NCBI GenBank assembly: GCA_900197625.1
Contig: FZLS01000019.1
Span: 1 to 44,312, forward strand
Direction of reading: 5' to 3'
Origin: Rhodobacteraceae bacterium Water-Bin34
GTDB taxonomy: Bacteria > Pseudomonadota > Alphaproteobacteria > Rhodobacterales > Rhodobacteraceae
DNA length: 44,312 bases
A model generated the notes under the pieces. The model saw only the letters and a list, made by a program, of their open reading frames with translations. It was not told the DNA's origin and searched no databases. A program made the position numbers and the translations under genes. This document shows, in pieces, positions 23,236-31,644 of this stretch (its first letter is position 1; each line of letters starts with the position of its first letter).

Positions 23236-23276
23236 ATTCCTATATGAAAATTTCTTTAATAATTTCACATAGGAAT
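23236..23276. promoter_or_regulatory. Inverted-repeat operator candidate upstream of the XRE-cupin gene
   Basis: The arms ATTCCTATATGAAA (23236-23249) and TTTCACATAGGAAT (23263-23276) are inverted copies with a single mismatch in 14, separated by 13 nt. One arm covers the Shine-Dalgarno of the XRE-cupin gene. The other lies between a TTGATA (-35 candidate, 23287-23282 on the minus strand) and an AATTAT (-10 candidate, 23264-23259). This is where a self-repressing regulator would be expected to bind. Confidence 0.5.
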
Positions 23277-23295
23277 GATTCTATCAATACTTTTC

Positions 23296-23316
23296 ACGAC
23301 ATTAGCTGTCGTTTTT
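23296..23316 (+). other. Hairpin with T-run between the Lin0512 and XRE genes
   Basis: ACGACA and TGTCGT form a perfect 6-bp stem around TTAGC, followed on the plus strand by five T residues. The flanking genes are on the minus strand, where no T-run follows, so it is not an obvious terminator for them. It may stop an antisense transcript or simply be a structured or protein-binding site. Confidence 0.35.
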
Positions 23317-23333
23317 AGAAAACATAAAAATAA

Positions 23334-23690
23334 TTAAGTTAATTTCCAGTCTGACTGGTTGATGGGGTAATATGCTTCAACCGCTGCAGTTGCAATTACA
23401 TGTGCAGTTTCATTCATTGGGTCAGCTATATTTTGACCTCCCCTAACTGCATTCACAGTAGCCACACCCCTTGGTAAAACCTTTGCAACCTCTTCACAGT
23501 CTACTTTTTCAGGTTCTTCAACGGCCACTGTCACTTTTACCTGCATTTTACTTGAATCAAGATTTAATGAATTAAAAATACTTAAAGTTGAATGCCTAAA
23601 AGCATCTTCGACGGCACGTTTTGAAGCTTTTGTATAGTCCATTCCATATAGATCATTTCCCGTTCCCATCTCTAAGATTAACCTACGCAT
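23334..23690 (-). CDS. Lin0512-family protein, subunit B (motif-bearing)
   Basis: This 118-residue protein of unknown function belongs to the Lin0512 (TIGR02058-type) family. Near the N-terminus it carries G9-x-G11-x-D13-x-Y-G16, close to the GxGxDxHG signature I recall for the family, and later an RGGQN-type segment. The frame is open further upstream, but the ATG at 23690 gives the family N-terminus (MRRLILEMGTGNDLYGMDYT) and aligns with its neighbour. It overlaps the upstream copy by 8 nt in another frame, which suggests coupled synthesis of a two-protein complex. No signal peptide or membrane segment is seen. Confidence 0.75.
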   Translation of the reverse strand: MRRLILEMGTGNDLYGMDYTKASKRAVEDAFRHSTLSIFNSLNLDSSKMQVKVTVAVEEPEKVDCEEVAKVLPRGVATVNAVRGGQNIADPMNETAHVIATAAVEAYYPINQSDWKLT

Positions 23691-24033
23691 GAGATCGCTC
23701 CATATCATATGAAACAATGACTGCAGCATTTGCAATAACAGTTAATCCACCCTCTGGTTTTTCAATATCTAAACCTCCAAAAACAACTTTAAATGAGCCA
23801 CTACCATAAGGCAAAATATTTTCTAAATCTTTTAAATTTACTTCACTTGGTTTTTGAACTGCAATTTCTACATCAACAATCATAGCAGATTTTTCAAACC
23901 CAAATGCTTCGCTCATATTTAAAGAATTATGCCAAAGTGCATCTTTTAGTGCATTAGCAGCGGCTTTAGTATAATCTTTTCTGCGTAAGGATGTCCCCAT
24001 ACCAAACTCAACAGCAACTCTAGTCTTCGCCAT
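23683..24033 (-). CDS. Lin0512-family protein, subunit A (motif degenerate)
   Basis: This 116-residue protein aligns end to end with the downstream subunit B: both open with E-x-G-x-G and KDYT/MDYT, continue with a helix rich in alanine, and end with a GG-x-(D/N)I segment and a beta strand with A-A-V. Here the signature reads G11-M-G13-T-S-L-R-R18, so the aspartate and last glycine of the GxGxDxxG motif are missing. The pair thus looks like one active and one supporting subunit. The ATG follows AAAGGAATAAG. The role is unknown; proximity to the demethylation cluster is the only clue. Confidence 0.72.
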   Translation of the reverse strand: MAKTRVAVEFGMGTSLRRKDYTKAAANALKDALWHNSLNMSEAFGFEKSAMIVDVEIAVQKPSEVNLKDLENILPYGSGSFKVVFGGLDIEKPEGGLTVIANAAVIVSYDMERSHA

Positions 24034-24051
24034 TTTCTTATTCCTTTAAAT

Positions 24052-24807
24052 TCATGATGTTTTTCGAGTAAATGTCCAATCATTATCATCTGATAATTCA
24101 GGGCGATAACTATAACCATCTATATTAAAGTCTTTTAGTTCATCTGAATTTTTTATGTTGTTCTGAATCATAAAGCGAGCCATTGAGCCTCGAGCTTTCT
24201 TTGCAAAAAAACCAATCATTTTGAGTGTACCATCACGTTCTTCTTTGAAACTTGGCGTAATAATTTTACTCTTCATATTTTTACCTGTTGCCTTAAAATA
24301 TTCAGTTGATGCCAAATTGATAATTACACCATTTGAAATCAAATCCAATTCAGCTCCAATCCGATCACCCCAATAAGAATATAAAGAACTACCTAAATCT
24401 GTTTCAATTTTCCGCCCCATTTCCAATCTATACGGTTGAATACGGTCTAACGGACGCAAGACACCATATAAGCCTGATAATATTCTCAAATGATCTTGTG
24501 CGTAATCTAACTCTTGAGAAGACAAATTTCCTGCGTCCAACCCAGTATATGTATCACCTGCAAATGCGAGTGCTGCTTGCTTTGTTTTATATTCTTCAGG
24601 TTGATCCGAAAATGCTTGAAATCTCTTTTGATTTAGTACTGCAAGTTCTTCAGAAATCTTCATCATATTTTTTAAGTCAGAAACAGATAATGTCCTAGCG
24701 ATTTTGGCTAAATAGTTAGCATCTTTTTGAAATTTCGGTGAACTGTCTTTGACATCTAAAACTTCATCAAAATTTAATTTCTTAGCTGGTGAAATAACAG
24801 AGAGCAT
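24052..24807 (-). CDS. yaaA: Peroxide stress protein YaaA (DUF328/UPF0246)
   Basis: A 251-residue cytoplasmic protein with the family's opening MLSVISPAKKLNFDE and the LYGVLRPLDRIQPYRLEMG segment near residues 113-131. E. coli YaaA limits intracellular free iron and DNA damage under hydrogen peroxide stress and binds DNA; the biochemical mechanism is not settled. The length is normal. AAGGA precedes the ATG. It ends 18 nt upstream of the first Lin0512 gene's start and lies on the same strand, so the three could share a transcript. Confidence 0.93.
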   Translation of the reverse strand: MLSVISPAKKLNFDEVLDVKDSSPKFQKDANYLAKIARTLSVSDLKNMMKISEELAVLNQKRFQAFSDQPEEYKTKQAALAFAGDTYTGLDAGNLSSQELDYAQDHLRILSGLYGVLRPLDRIQPYRLEMGRKIETDLGSSLYSYWGDRIGAELDLISNGVIINLASTEYFKATGKNMKSKIITPSFKEERDGTLKMIGFFAKKARGSMARFMIQNNIKNSDELKDFNIDGYSYRPELSDDNDWTFTRKTS

Positions 24808-24864
24808 TTTAATTTTTCCTTATATAGTAAAATAAACATAGCAGTCTTCATCAACTAGCCAAGT

Positions 24865-26892
24865 TTAATCTAATAATATTTTCAAAAAAGCCACTCCAAA
24901 CCTCTCAGTTTTTTTATCACCTAGTAATCCTTTAAGAGCCTCCATATCACGAGGTTTAACCGCTGCAATTTTTGCTAAAACGCTTGCAGAACAGACCAAA
25001 GGTTTATCGTGCCCATAAGCACCATGCATTAATTCTAATTGCATAGCCTGCAATTGATCAAATATTTTTCCAGCTTCTTTACCTGCTAACCGGCGCCGTG
25101 AAGGGTGTAACTCTTGGAAATTGTTATTTATAACCTCTAAGAATGCTTTCCCATAACGCTCTAATTTTACAGCCCCTACGCCAGATAGCTTAGAGAATTC
25201 ATCCAAGCTTGATGGTCTTGATCTTGCCATTTCCATGAGTACAGCGTCAGCAAAAACAACATATGCCGGAGCATTTAAAGCTTCAGCAAGAAATCTTCTT
25301 TTTGATTTTAAAGCCGAAAATAGGGTTTCATCTTCTTCAGCAACAAGTGATTTAACTTTTGTTTTCCTGACTTCTTTAATTATTGTGTCTTTACGCAATT
25401 CAATCTTTTGTTCATCTCGCAAAATAGGACGTGCCATTTCAGTCATCCTAAAAGCACCAAAACGCTCAATATCAGGCCTAATTAAATCATATCCCATCAT
25501 CTGGCGGAAAACACCTTGCCATTCAGACTTAGAGTAATCTTCACCAATACTAAATGTTGGCAACTGCTCATGACCATTTTGCTTTATTTTATCAGTGAGC
25601 TTTCCTCGCAAAATATCAATTAGATAACCAGCGCCATACCTCTCCTCAGTTCTTAATATAGCTGAAAGCGCCATTCGAACATGTTTGGTGCCATCAAATA
25701 ATATTGGTGGAGCATCACATAGATCACAATTATTACATGTTTCGATATCGTCACCAAAATATCTTAATAACACTCTGCGCCTACAGCGACGTGCTTCTGC
25801 AAGCCCTAGTAAGGCATTTAATCTACCATGATCAGCTTTTTTTCTGTCATTTGAGGCTAAGCCTTCATCAATTTGAGAACGACGTAATCTAATATCATCA
25901 GCACCATATAATGTCATGGTTTCTGCAGGCTCTCCATCACGACCGGCACGCCCAATTTCTTGATAATAACCTTCAATAGATTTTGGTAGATCCGCATGAA
26001 TAACATATCGAATGTCCGGTTTATCTATTCCCATACCAAATGCAATGGTCGCTACGACTATTAAACCATCCTCAAGTTGAAAACGTCTTTCAGATATTCG
26101 ACGATCTTCTGCGTCCATTCCTGCATGATAATGAAGCGCTTGATGACCAGATGATCTCAATGCTTGAGCTATTGTTTCACACTTTGCTCTAGATCCACAA
26201 TAAATAATACCAGATTGACCTTTGCGCCTTTCGACAAAATCCAAAACTTGCTTTCTAGGTGAGGCTTTAACAGAAAAAGACATATGAATATTAGGTCGAT
26301 CAAAGCCTTGAAGGAAAACCTCCGGATTATTTATATCAAATAAGCGATCCTTAATTTCATTTTGTGTTTCAGGATCTGCTGTTGCTGTGAAAGCTGCTAA
26401 GGGAACATTTAGTAGTTTTCTTAACTCACCAATCCGTAAATAGTCAGGGCGAAAATCATGCCCCCACTGCGACACGCAATGAGCCTCATCTACGGCAATA
26501 AAACTTATTGGAAGCTTAGAAAGCATTCTTTGCGTTCCAATATTAGCTAATCTTTCTGGTGCAATGTAAAGTAATTTTAAATTACCATTTTCCAAATCAT
26601 TAAATACAGTTTCTGTCTCGTCATTAGTATTCCCACTTGTTAACGCACCCGCATTTACTCCAAGCGCTTTTAAAGCAGAAACTTGATCCCTCATCAAAGC
26701 GATTAATGGTGAAACAACCAGTACTATCCCCTTCAGGGTTAAGGCTGGCAATTGAAAGCATAATGATTTGCCACCACCTGTTGGCATTATAGCAAGCACA
26801 TCTTTACCTGATATTATTGCATTTACTATTTCAGATTGACCATCACGATAATGATCATGACCAAAGACTGTTTTCAAAAGATCTTTTGGCAT
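24865..26892 (-). CDS. recQ: ATP-dependent DNA helicase RecQ
   Basis: A 675-residue superfamily 2 helicase with 3'-5' polarity that works in recombination and replication-fork repair. Walker A is MPTGGGKS (36-43), the DEAH box lies in AVDEAHCVSQWGHDFRPDY, and motif VI in QEIGRAGRDG. The zinc module reads CRRRVLLRYFGDDIETCNNCDLC, shown here only through its four cysteines. A winged-helix RQC region and an HRDC domain follow (about 540-610). About 55 further residues after the HRDC look like a second small helical module. A short-spaced AGGA lies before the ATG. Confidence 0.96.
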   Translation of the reverse strand: MPKDLLKTVFGHDHYRDGQSEIVNAIISGKDVLAIMPTGGGKSLCFQLPALTLKGIVLVVSPLIALMRDQVSALKALGVNAGALTSGNTNDETETVFNDLENGNLKLLYIAPERLANIGTQRMLSKLPISFIAVDEAHCVSQWGHDFRPDYLRIGELRKLLNVPLAAFTATADPETQNEIKDRLFDINNPEVFLQGFDRPNIHMSFSVKASPRKQVLDFVERRKGQSGIIYCGSRAKCETIAQALRSSGHQALHYHAGMDAEDRRISERRFQLEDGLIVVATIAFGMGIDKPDIRYVIHADLPKSIEGYYQEIGRAGRDGEPAETMTLYGADDIRLRRSQIDEGLASNDRKKADHGRLNALLGLAEARRCRRRVLLRYFGDDIETCNNCDLCDAPPILFDGTKHVRMALSAILRTEERYGAGYLIDILRGKLTDKIKQNGHEQLPTFSIGEDYSKSEWQGVFRQMMGYDLIRPDIERFGAFRMTEMARPILRDEQKIELRKDTIIKEVRKTKVKSLVAEEDETLFSALKSKRRFLAEALNAPAYVVFADAVLMEMARSRPSSLDEFSKLSGVGAVKLERYGKAFLEVINNNFQELHPSRRRLAGKEAGKIFDQLQAMQLELMHGAYGHDKPLVCSASVLAKIAAVKPRDMEALKGLLGDKKTERFGVAFLKILLD

Positions 26893-26982
26893 CTGGATCC
26901 TATTTGTAAAATTTAAAATACTAAATCACATAAAGAAAATTTAGGGACAAGTGTATTTAAACATTTTATGAAAAATTTATTT

Positions 26983-27546
26983 CTAAGCTTGTTTTTCTAA
27001 AATGTGGATCCAGGTATCACCATACTGTCTGCAATCTAAAATTGAGAATCCTATTGGCGCTTTTTTTTGTGAATTTTCTTCCCAGATGCAAACAACATCA
27101 TCTGATAGCCAACCATTTTCCAACAAAACAGTTAAGGCTTTTTCCCCAAGGTTTTTTCCATAGGGTGGATCTAAGAAAATTAAATTATATTTTATTTCAT
27201 CATTTTTTATGTACTTTGTTATATCACGCTTAGATAACTTCGCATATTTTTTTACACTTAAAATATCAATATTTTCACGAATTAAGGAACATGCCTTTGC
27301 TCCATCATCAATAAATAAAACACATGAAGCTCCTCGTGATAAAGCTTCAAATCCTAGAGCCCCAGTACCCGCAAAAGCATCTAATACAAATGCATCCTTA
27401 ACTAAATCACCATACCCACCATTTATTAATAAATTAAAGATATTTTCTCGCACTCTATCTGCAGTTGGCCGTAATTGTGCCAAAACATCTCCCTTGCCAA
27501 CACTAGCCAATATAGCCCCACGGTATTTTCCACCAATTATCCGCAT
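26983..27546 (-). CDS. rsmD: 16S rRNA (guanine-966-N2)-methyltransferase RsmD
   Basis: A 187-residue SAM-dependent methyltransferase that methylates G966 of 16S rRNA in the 30S head. It has the family opening MRIIGGKYRG, RPTADRVRENIFNLL (27-41), SAM motif LDAFAGTGALGFEALSRG (55-72) and catalytic LDPPYG near 125-130. The ATG overlaps the stop of the upstream flavoprotein gene by one base (TAATG), so the two are translationally coupled, an association with no obvious functional reason. Confidence 0.95.
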   Translation of the reverse strand: MRIIGGKYRGAILASVGKGDVLAQLRPTADRVRENIFNLLINGGYGDLVKDAFVLDAFAGTGALGFEALSRGASCVLFIDDGAKACSLIRENIDILSVKKYAKLSKRDITKYIKNDEIKYNLIFLDPPYGKNLGEKALTVLLENGWLSDDVVCIWEENSQKKAPIGFSILDCRQYGDTWIHILEKQA

Positions 27547-28745
27547 TACAATAGAGATTTTAAATCAACGGCGATATCTTCTATTAAATCTTTACTGGGA
27601 CTTCTCCCTGCTTCAATAAGACGTTTACCAATCATATATGCACGCGGATCATTCATTGCATCCACCGCAAGTAGTTGATGATCTTTGTAGTACCAAAAAG
27701 AAACACTTGTGGGTAATTTCCTTGTAACAACGTCATTAAATCCACTATTAAGACCTGCAATTTGTAGTTTTACATCAAACTGATCTGACCAAAACCATGG
27801 CTTTGCTACATATTCATTATTTATATGCATAATATTCTCAGCAACCAATTCTGCTTGCTCGATAGCATTGGGAACACTTTCCAAACGAATTCTAGTATCT
27901 TTGTAAGGAAATGATGCACAATCACCTGCCGCCCAAATTGATTTTACTGATGTGCTACCTTTGGAGTCTGTCTTGATACCATTATCAATTTCACACCCAG
28001 CGATTTCAGCTAACTTAGTCGATGGGGTAATCCCAATACCAGCAATTACAAAATCAACATCAATATTAGAGCCATCTGTTAATTCAACTCCCTCTACTCT
28101 ATCATTTCCTATGAGTTGTTTTACACCAACATTTTCCAGAATATTTACACCATGATCTTTATGTAGAACACGAAAATAATCAGAGGTTTCAGAGCAAGCC
28201 ACACGTTGAAGAATTCGCTCTCCCATTTCAACTAAAGTAACCTGAAGGCCTAGCTTAGATGCAACTGCAGCAGCTTCAAGACCAATATATCCACCACCTA
28301 TTATTAAAACATGCCTTTTTTCTATAAACTCTGAAACTATACTATCAACATCTGATAAATTTCTAACAACGTAAACACCATTCAAATTTCCACCAAGTTT
28401 AGCTGGTAAATAATTTGGAATTGACCCTGTCGTAAAAACTAATTCATCATAATTAATAATTTCGTCACCAACTGATATTGTTTTCTCAGCAGAATTTACT
28501 GATGTCACCTCTATGTTTAGCCTTAGATTAATATTTTGATCTTTATAAAAACTTAATGGTCGTAAATATAACCTTTCAATATCCATTTCACCCAATAAAT
28601 ATTTTTTTGAAAGTGGAGGGCGTTGATATGGTGGGGCAGATTCACTTCCAATTAATGTTATTGTATCTTCAGACCCTAAATTTCTCAATTTTGACACAAA
28701 TGAAAAACCTGCTTGGCCTGCACCTACCACCACAACGTGTTTCAC
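27546..28745 (-). CDS. NAD(P)H:ferredoxin/rubredoxin reductase-type flavoprotein
   Basis: A 399-residue FAD protein of the class that passes electrons from NAD(P)H to a small ferredoxin or rubredoxin. The first dinucleotide fold is VVVGAGQAGFS (5-15), PPYQRPPLSKKYL follows at about 38-50, the NAD fold is IIGGGYIGLEAAAV (about 149-162), and the FAD-closing motif is WAAGDCASFP. The family includes reductases of Rieske oxygenases and cytochrome P450 systems. No ferredoxin or oxygenase gene is next to it here. The GTG start is supported by GGAGG 7 nt upstream. It is divergent from the peroxiredoxin gene. Confidence 0.88.
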   Translation of the reverse strand: MKHVVVVGAGQAGFSFVSKLRNLGSEDTITLIGSESAPPYQRPPLSKKYLLGEMDIERLYLRPLSFYKDQNINLRLNIEVTSVNSAEKTISVGDEIINYDELVFTTGSIPNYLPAKLGGNLNGVYVVRNLSDVDSIVSEFIEKRHVLIIGGGYIGLEAAAVASKLGLQVTLVEMGERILQRVACSETSDYFRVLHKDHGVNILENVGVKQLIGNDRVEGVELTDGSNIDVDFVIAGIGITPSTKLAEIAGCEIDNGIKTDSKGSTSVKSIWAAGDCASFPYKDTRIRLESVPNAIEQAELVAENIMHINNEYVAKPWFWSDQFDVKLQIAGLNSGFNDVVTRKLPTSVSFWYYKDHQLLAVDAMNDPRAYMIGKRLIEAGRSPSKDLIEDIAVDLKSLL

Positions 28746-28897
28746 TGGAAAGCCTCCATTTAAATAAATTTAATTAAATTTTATAAGTTATAGTATATTC
28801 ACTGTTAATCAGAATTAACTTAGACGTATACATAAAATTTACTACCAGATATTATCTAAAAAGATATATATAAAAAAACACTTAAAAAGGATTAACT

Positions 28898-29386
28898 ATG
28901 AAAATTTCCATTGGAGATAAACTTCCTGATGCAACATTTCAAAGCATGGGTGAAGATGGCCCATTAGCACATAACATGAAGGACTTAACTACAGGAAAAA
29001 AAATAGTCATCTTTGGACTTCCAGGAGCATACACGAATACATGTTCAACAGCACATATGCCAAGTTTTGTTAGGAATGCTGATAAAATTCGATCAAATGG
29101 TGTTGATGCAATTTATTGCTTGGCAGTCAATGATGTTCATGTAATGAGATCTTGGGCAAAAGACATGGGAGCTGACGTAGCACAGATTGGAATGCTATCT
29201 GATAGTGATGGCTCATATACAAAAGAAATAGGCTTTGATTTTACAGTCCCAGCGGTTGGATTTATTGGCCGTTCTCAGAGATATTCTATGATTGTTGAAG
29301 ATGGTATAATCACTTCATTAAACGAAGAGATTGAAAGAACCACTTGCGATATTTCAGGTGGAGAAACAATACTTGATCAATTGTAG
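28898..29386 (+). CDS. Prx5-type peroxiredoxin
   Basis: This 162-residue thiol peroxidase reduces hydrogen peroxide and organic hydroperoxides. The active-site motif PGAYTNTC follows the PxxxTxxC pattern with peroxidatic Cys49, Pro42 and Thr46. Cys74 and Cys150 (in ERTTCDISGG) are candidate resolving or structural cysteines, as in Prx5-type enzymes that use glutathione or glutaredoxin. The length is typical. AAGGA lies before the ATG. It is transcribed away from the ferredoxin-reductase gene and converges on the PCD gene. Confidence 0.93.
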   Translation: MKISIGDKLPDATFQSMGEDGPLAHNMKDLTTGKKIVIFGLPGAYTNTCSTAHMPSFVRNADKIRSNGVDAIYCLAVNDVHVMRSWAKDMGADVAQIGMLSDSDGSYTKEIGFDFTVPAVGFIGRSQRYSMIVEDGIITSLNEEIERTTCDISGGETILDQL

Positions 29387-29404
29387 TTTTAATAAAGTAT
29401 TATT

Positions 29405-29704
29405 TTAACTCTCACTATATAAGTCCATTTTTCTAGCAAGAGTTAAGTCTAATTTGGTTAAACCACCAACACTGTGCGTAGTAAGAGTTACTTCCACAGT
29501 GTTATAAACATTAGCCCATTCCGGATGGTGATCCATTTTTTCAGCAATTATAGCCACAGATGTCATCCAACTAAAAGCTTGAATAAACGATTTGAATTTA
29601 AATTTTTTAGAAATAGCATCTCTATTATCAACTATTTTCCAATCATTATTAAGTAAACTTAATAACTCATCATTTCGTTCTATTTGAGTTAATTTATTTG
29701 GCAT
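29405..29704 (-). CDS. phhB: Pterin-4a-carbinolamine dehydratase
   Basis: A 99-residue cytoplasmic enzyme that dehydrates 4a-hydroxytetrahydrobiopterin in the recycling of the pterin cofactor, classically alongside phenylalanine hydroxylase. The active-site signature DHHPEWANVYNTV (58-70) and His77 are intact. It is the last gene of a four-gene unit and its ATG abuts the stop of the acyltransferase gene. No phenylalanine hydroxylase lies in the window, so its partner may be encoded elsewhere or the enzyme may act in molybdopterin or other pterin metabolism. Confidence 0.94.
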   Translation of the reverse strand: MPNKLTQIERNDELLSLLNNDWKIVDNRDAISKKFKFKSFIQAFSWMTSVAIIAEKMDHHPEWANVYNTVEVTLTTHSVGGLTKLDLTLARKMDLYSES

Positions 29705-30883
29705 TTAATCCTCCAAAACTTTACGGAATGGTCCATAATCTGTTAATATTTCAATATCATCACCTACTGCCTGTCTTTCTGCTACTAAATATTCTTCTAC
29801 AGCATTTGCAAAACCACTATTTTCAAACCAGTGAAGCGAATAAGTTGGTGTAGGCAAATATCCACGGGCTAGTTTATGTTCTCCTTGCGCACCAGCTTCA
29901 ACACGAGAAAGTTTATTCCTAATTGCAAAATCTATAGCTAAATAATAACATACCTCAAAATGTAAGCATGGATAAGTTTCTACACATCCCCAATATCGTC
30001 CAAAAAGCGTATCACGCCCAATAAAATTTAATGCTCCAGCAACCCATTTTTCATTTTTTTTACATAAAAAAAGGACAATATCATCGCGTAATTCTTTATG
30101 TGCATAATCAAAAAATTCTCTTGTTAAATAAGGTGTGCCCCATTTTCTATTACCTGTATCTATATAGAAATTCCAAAACGCTTCCCAGTGTTCAAGCTTT
30201 ATTTCGTCCCCAGTAAATTGATGAAATGTTCCACCAAAGTTTGCAGCTATTCTTCGTTCTTTTCTTATATTTTTTCTTTTACGCGATGACAAATTTATCA
30301 GAAATTCATCAAAATTTTTATAATTTCTATTTTCCCAGTGAAACTGCTGACCAATTCTTTGTAATAAGCCTAGATCTTTTCCTAGCTTAAACTCTTCGGC
30401 AGAACAGAACGTTATATGAGCAGATGACCATTTTTGTTGGCTTACTATAATTTTCAAACCCTCCAAAAGAGCCGATTGGGCAATATCGTGATAACCTGAA
30501 ATTGTGAGAAACCTTCGACCCGTTACTGGTGTAAATGGCACAGATATTTGTAATTTGGGGTAATATTTTCCTCCTGCATTCTCATAAGCATGTGCCCAAT
30601 TGTGGTCAAAAATATATTCACCTTGAGAATGCCCTTTTGCAAAACTAGGCATTACACCAATTATTTTTTTATCGTACTTGGCTATAATATATTGGGGTAC
30701 CCAACCTGTACCAGCTCCAACTGATTTACTGTCTTCAAGTCCTTTTAAAAATCTATACGATACAAATGGATCCTCAGGTTGCCTTCCATCATACCCATTA
30801 GAGGCGCAAGCATCCCAATCCTGTTCACCAATATCAGATATTTTTCCAACAACTGAAAGCTCTACCTGATTTTTATCAATCAT
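29705..30883 (-). CDS. GNAT/FemAB-like N-acyltransferase (DUF482, COG3146)
   Basis: This 392-residue protein matches the DUF482 family of predicted acyltransferases with two GNAT-like halves. Recognisable family stretches are DPFVSYRFLKGLEDS (39-53), FDHNWAHAYENAGG (about 92-105), SSRKRKNIRKERR (near 206) and ARGYLPTPTYSLHWF near the C-terminus. The substrate is unknown; a role in cell-envelope or amino-acyl transfer has been suggested for the family. It starts on the stop of the upstream phosphodiesterase gene (TAATG) and runs directly into the dehydratase gene. Confidence 0.85.
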   Translation of the reverse strand: MIDKNQVELSVVGKISDIGEQDWDACASNGYDGRQPEDPFVSYRFLKGLEDSKSVGAGTGWVPQYIIAKYDKKIIGVMPSFAKGHSQGEYIFDHNWAHAYENAGGKYYPKLQISVPFTPVTGRRFLTISGYHDIAQSALLEGLKIIVSQQKWSSAHITFCSAEEFKLGKDLGLLQRIGQQFHWENRNYKNFDEFLINLSSRKRKNIRKERRIAANFGGTFHQFTGDEIKLEHWEAFWNFYIDTGNRKWGTPYLTREFFDYAHKELRDDIVLFLCKKNEKWVAGALNFIGRDTLFGRYWGCVETYPCLHFEVCYYLAIDFAIRNKLSRVEAGAQGEHKLARGYLPTPTYSLHWFENSGFANAVEEYLVAERQAVGDDIEILTDYGPFRKVLED

Positions 30884-31644
30884 TAGAATCCATCAGGTAA
30901 ATAGTTTTCGAATGTCACAGAATCTGCAATCTTTCGAGCTTCAATATCTTCATTTTGTGTGCGCACAGTCCAACAAAGTATTGTTGCCCCTGCTTTTTTT
31001 AAACGGTCTACCTCATCAGATTTTAGATCCATATGATCATGTGATATGAATGTTGCTCCAGCAGTAAAATAATCAGATATTTTTGTTAACTTATCACATC
31101 GCAATTTAGAGATATTAGGCCATTCATCTTGTTTAAAAACTTCTGTTATAAGGCCACGTGGAATATTTGGTGAAAGCTTTGCACACTTTTCAATCATAAA
31201 TGGGTTAAAAGACATGATCGCAACAGGCCCAGTATAATTTTTTAAAATTTTACATACTGCGCTTTCAAAGACAGATGGACTATCTCCTAATGTACCATCT
31301 TGATCTTTTAACTCTATTAAAACAGGTACTCGCCCAGCGATATAAGACATAAAAGCATCAAATCGAGGGATACCTTTTCGTCCACCTTTTAAGACAATTT
31401 TTTCTAGTTCAGAAGCAGGTCTATCCGAGATAAAACCAATTTCATTTGTCACTCGGTTTAATTTATAATCATGAAACACTACAGGTATCCCATCACGAGA
31501 TAACTGAAGATCAATTTCAATTGCACAACCTCGCGATATTGCTTCTTCCAAACCCTCCCATGAATTTTCAGGAATGCCTGATTTGACATCATGCAATGTA
31601 CGGTGAGCAATTGGCCCATTAATAAATGGAGCTAGTAAATTCAT
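30883..31644 (-). CDS. ugpQ: Glycerophosphodiester phosphodiesterase
   Basis: A 253-residue TIM-barrel hydrolase that cleaves glycerophosphodiesters from lipid turnover to glycerol-3-phosphate and an alcohol. The catalytic histidines lie in AHRTLHD (His14) and VVFHDYKLNRVT (His58), and the metal ligands in CAIEIDLQ (Glu43, Asp45). The first motif is AHRT where most relatives have AHRG. No signal peptide is seen, so it acts in the cytoplasm. It overlaps the upstream RidA-type gene by 4 nt (ATGA) and the downstream acyltransferase by one base. Confidence 0.9.
   Translation of the reverse strand: MNLLAPFINGPIAHRTLHDVKSGIPENSWEGLEEAISRGCAIEIDLQLSRDGIPVVFHDYKLNRVTNEIGFISDRPASELEKIVLKGGRKGIPRFDAFMSYIAGRVPVLIELKDQDGTLGDSPSVFESAVCKILKNYTGPVAIMSFNPFMIEKCAKLSPNIPRGLITEVFKQDEWPNISKLRCDKLTKISDYFTAGATFISHDHMDLKSDEVDRLKKAGATILCWTVRTQNEDIEARKIADSVTFENYLPDGF

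Noticed and set aside
28766-28781. Perfect 16-bp palindrome AAATTTAATTAAATTT between the flavoprotein and peroxiredoxin genes
   Set aside because: It is made only of A and T in very AT-rich DNA, so a chance palindrome is likely; no match to a known OxyR-type site.
29387-29404. Terminator between the convergent peroxiredoxin and PCD genes
   Set aside because: TAATA/TATTA is only a 5-bp A/T stem; too weak to call.
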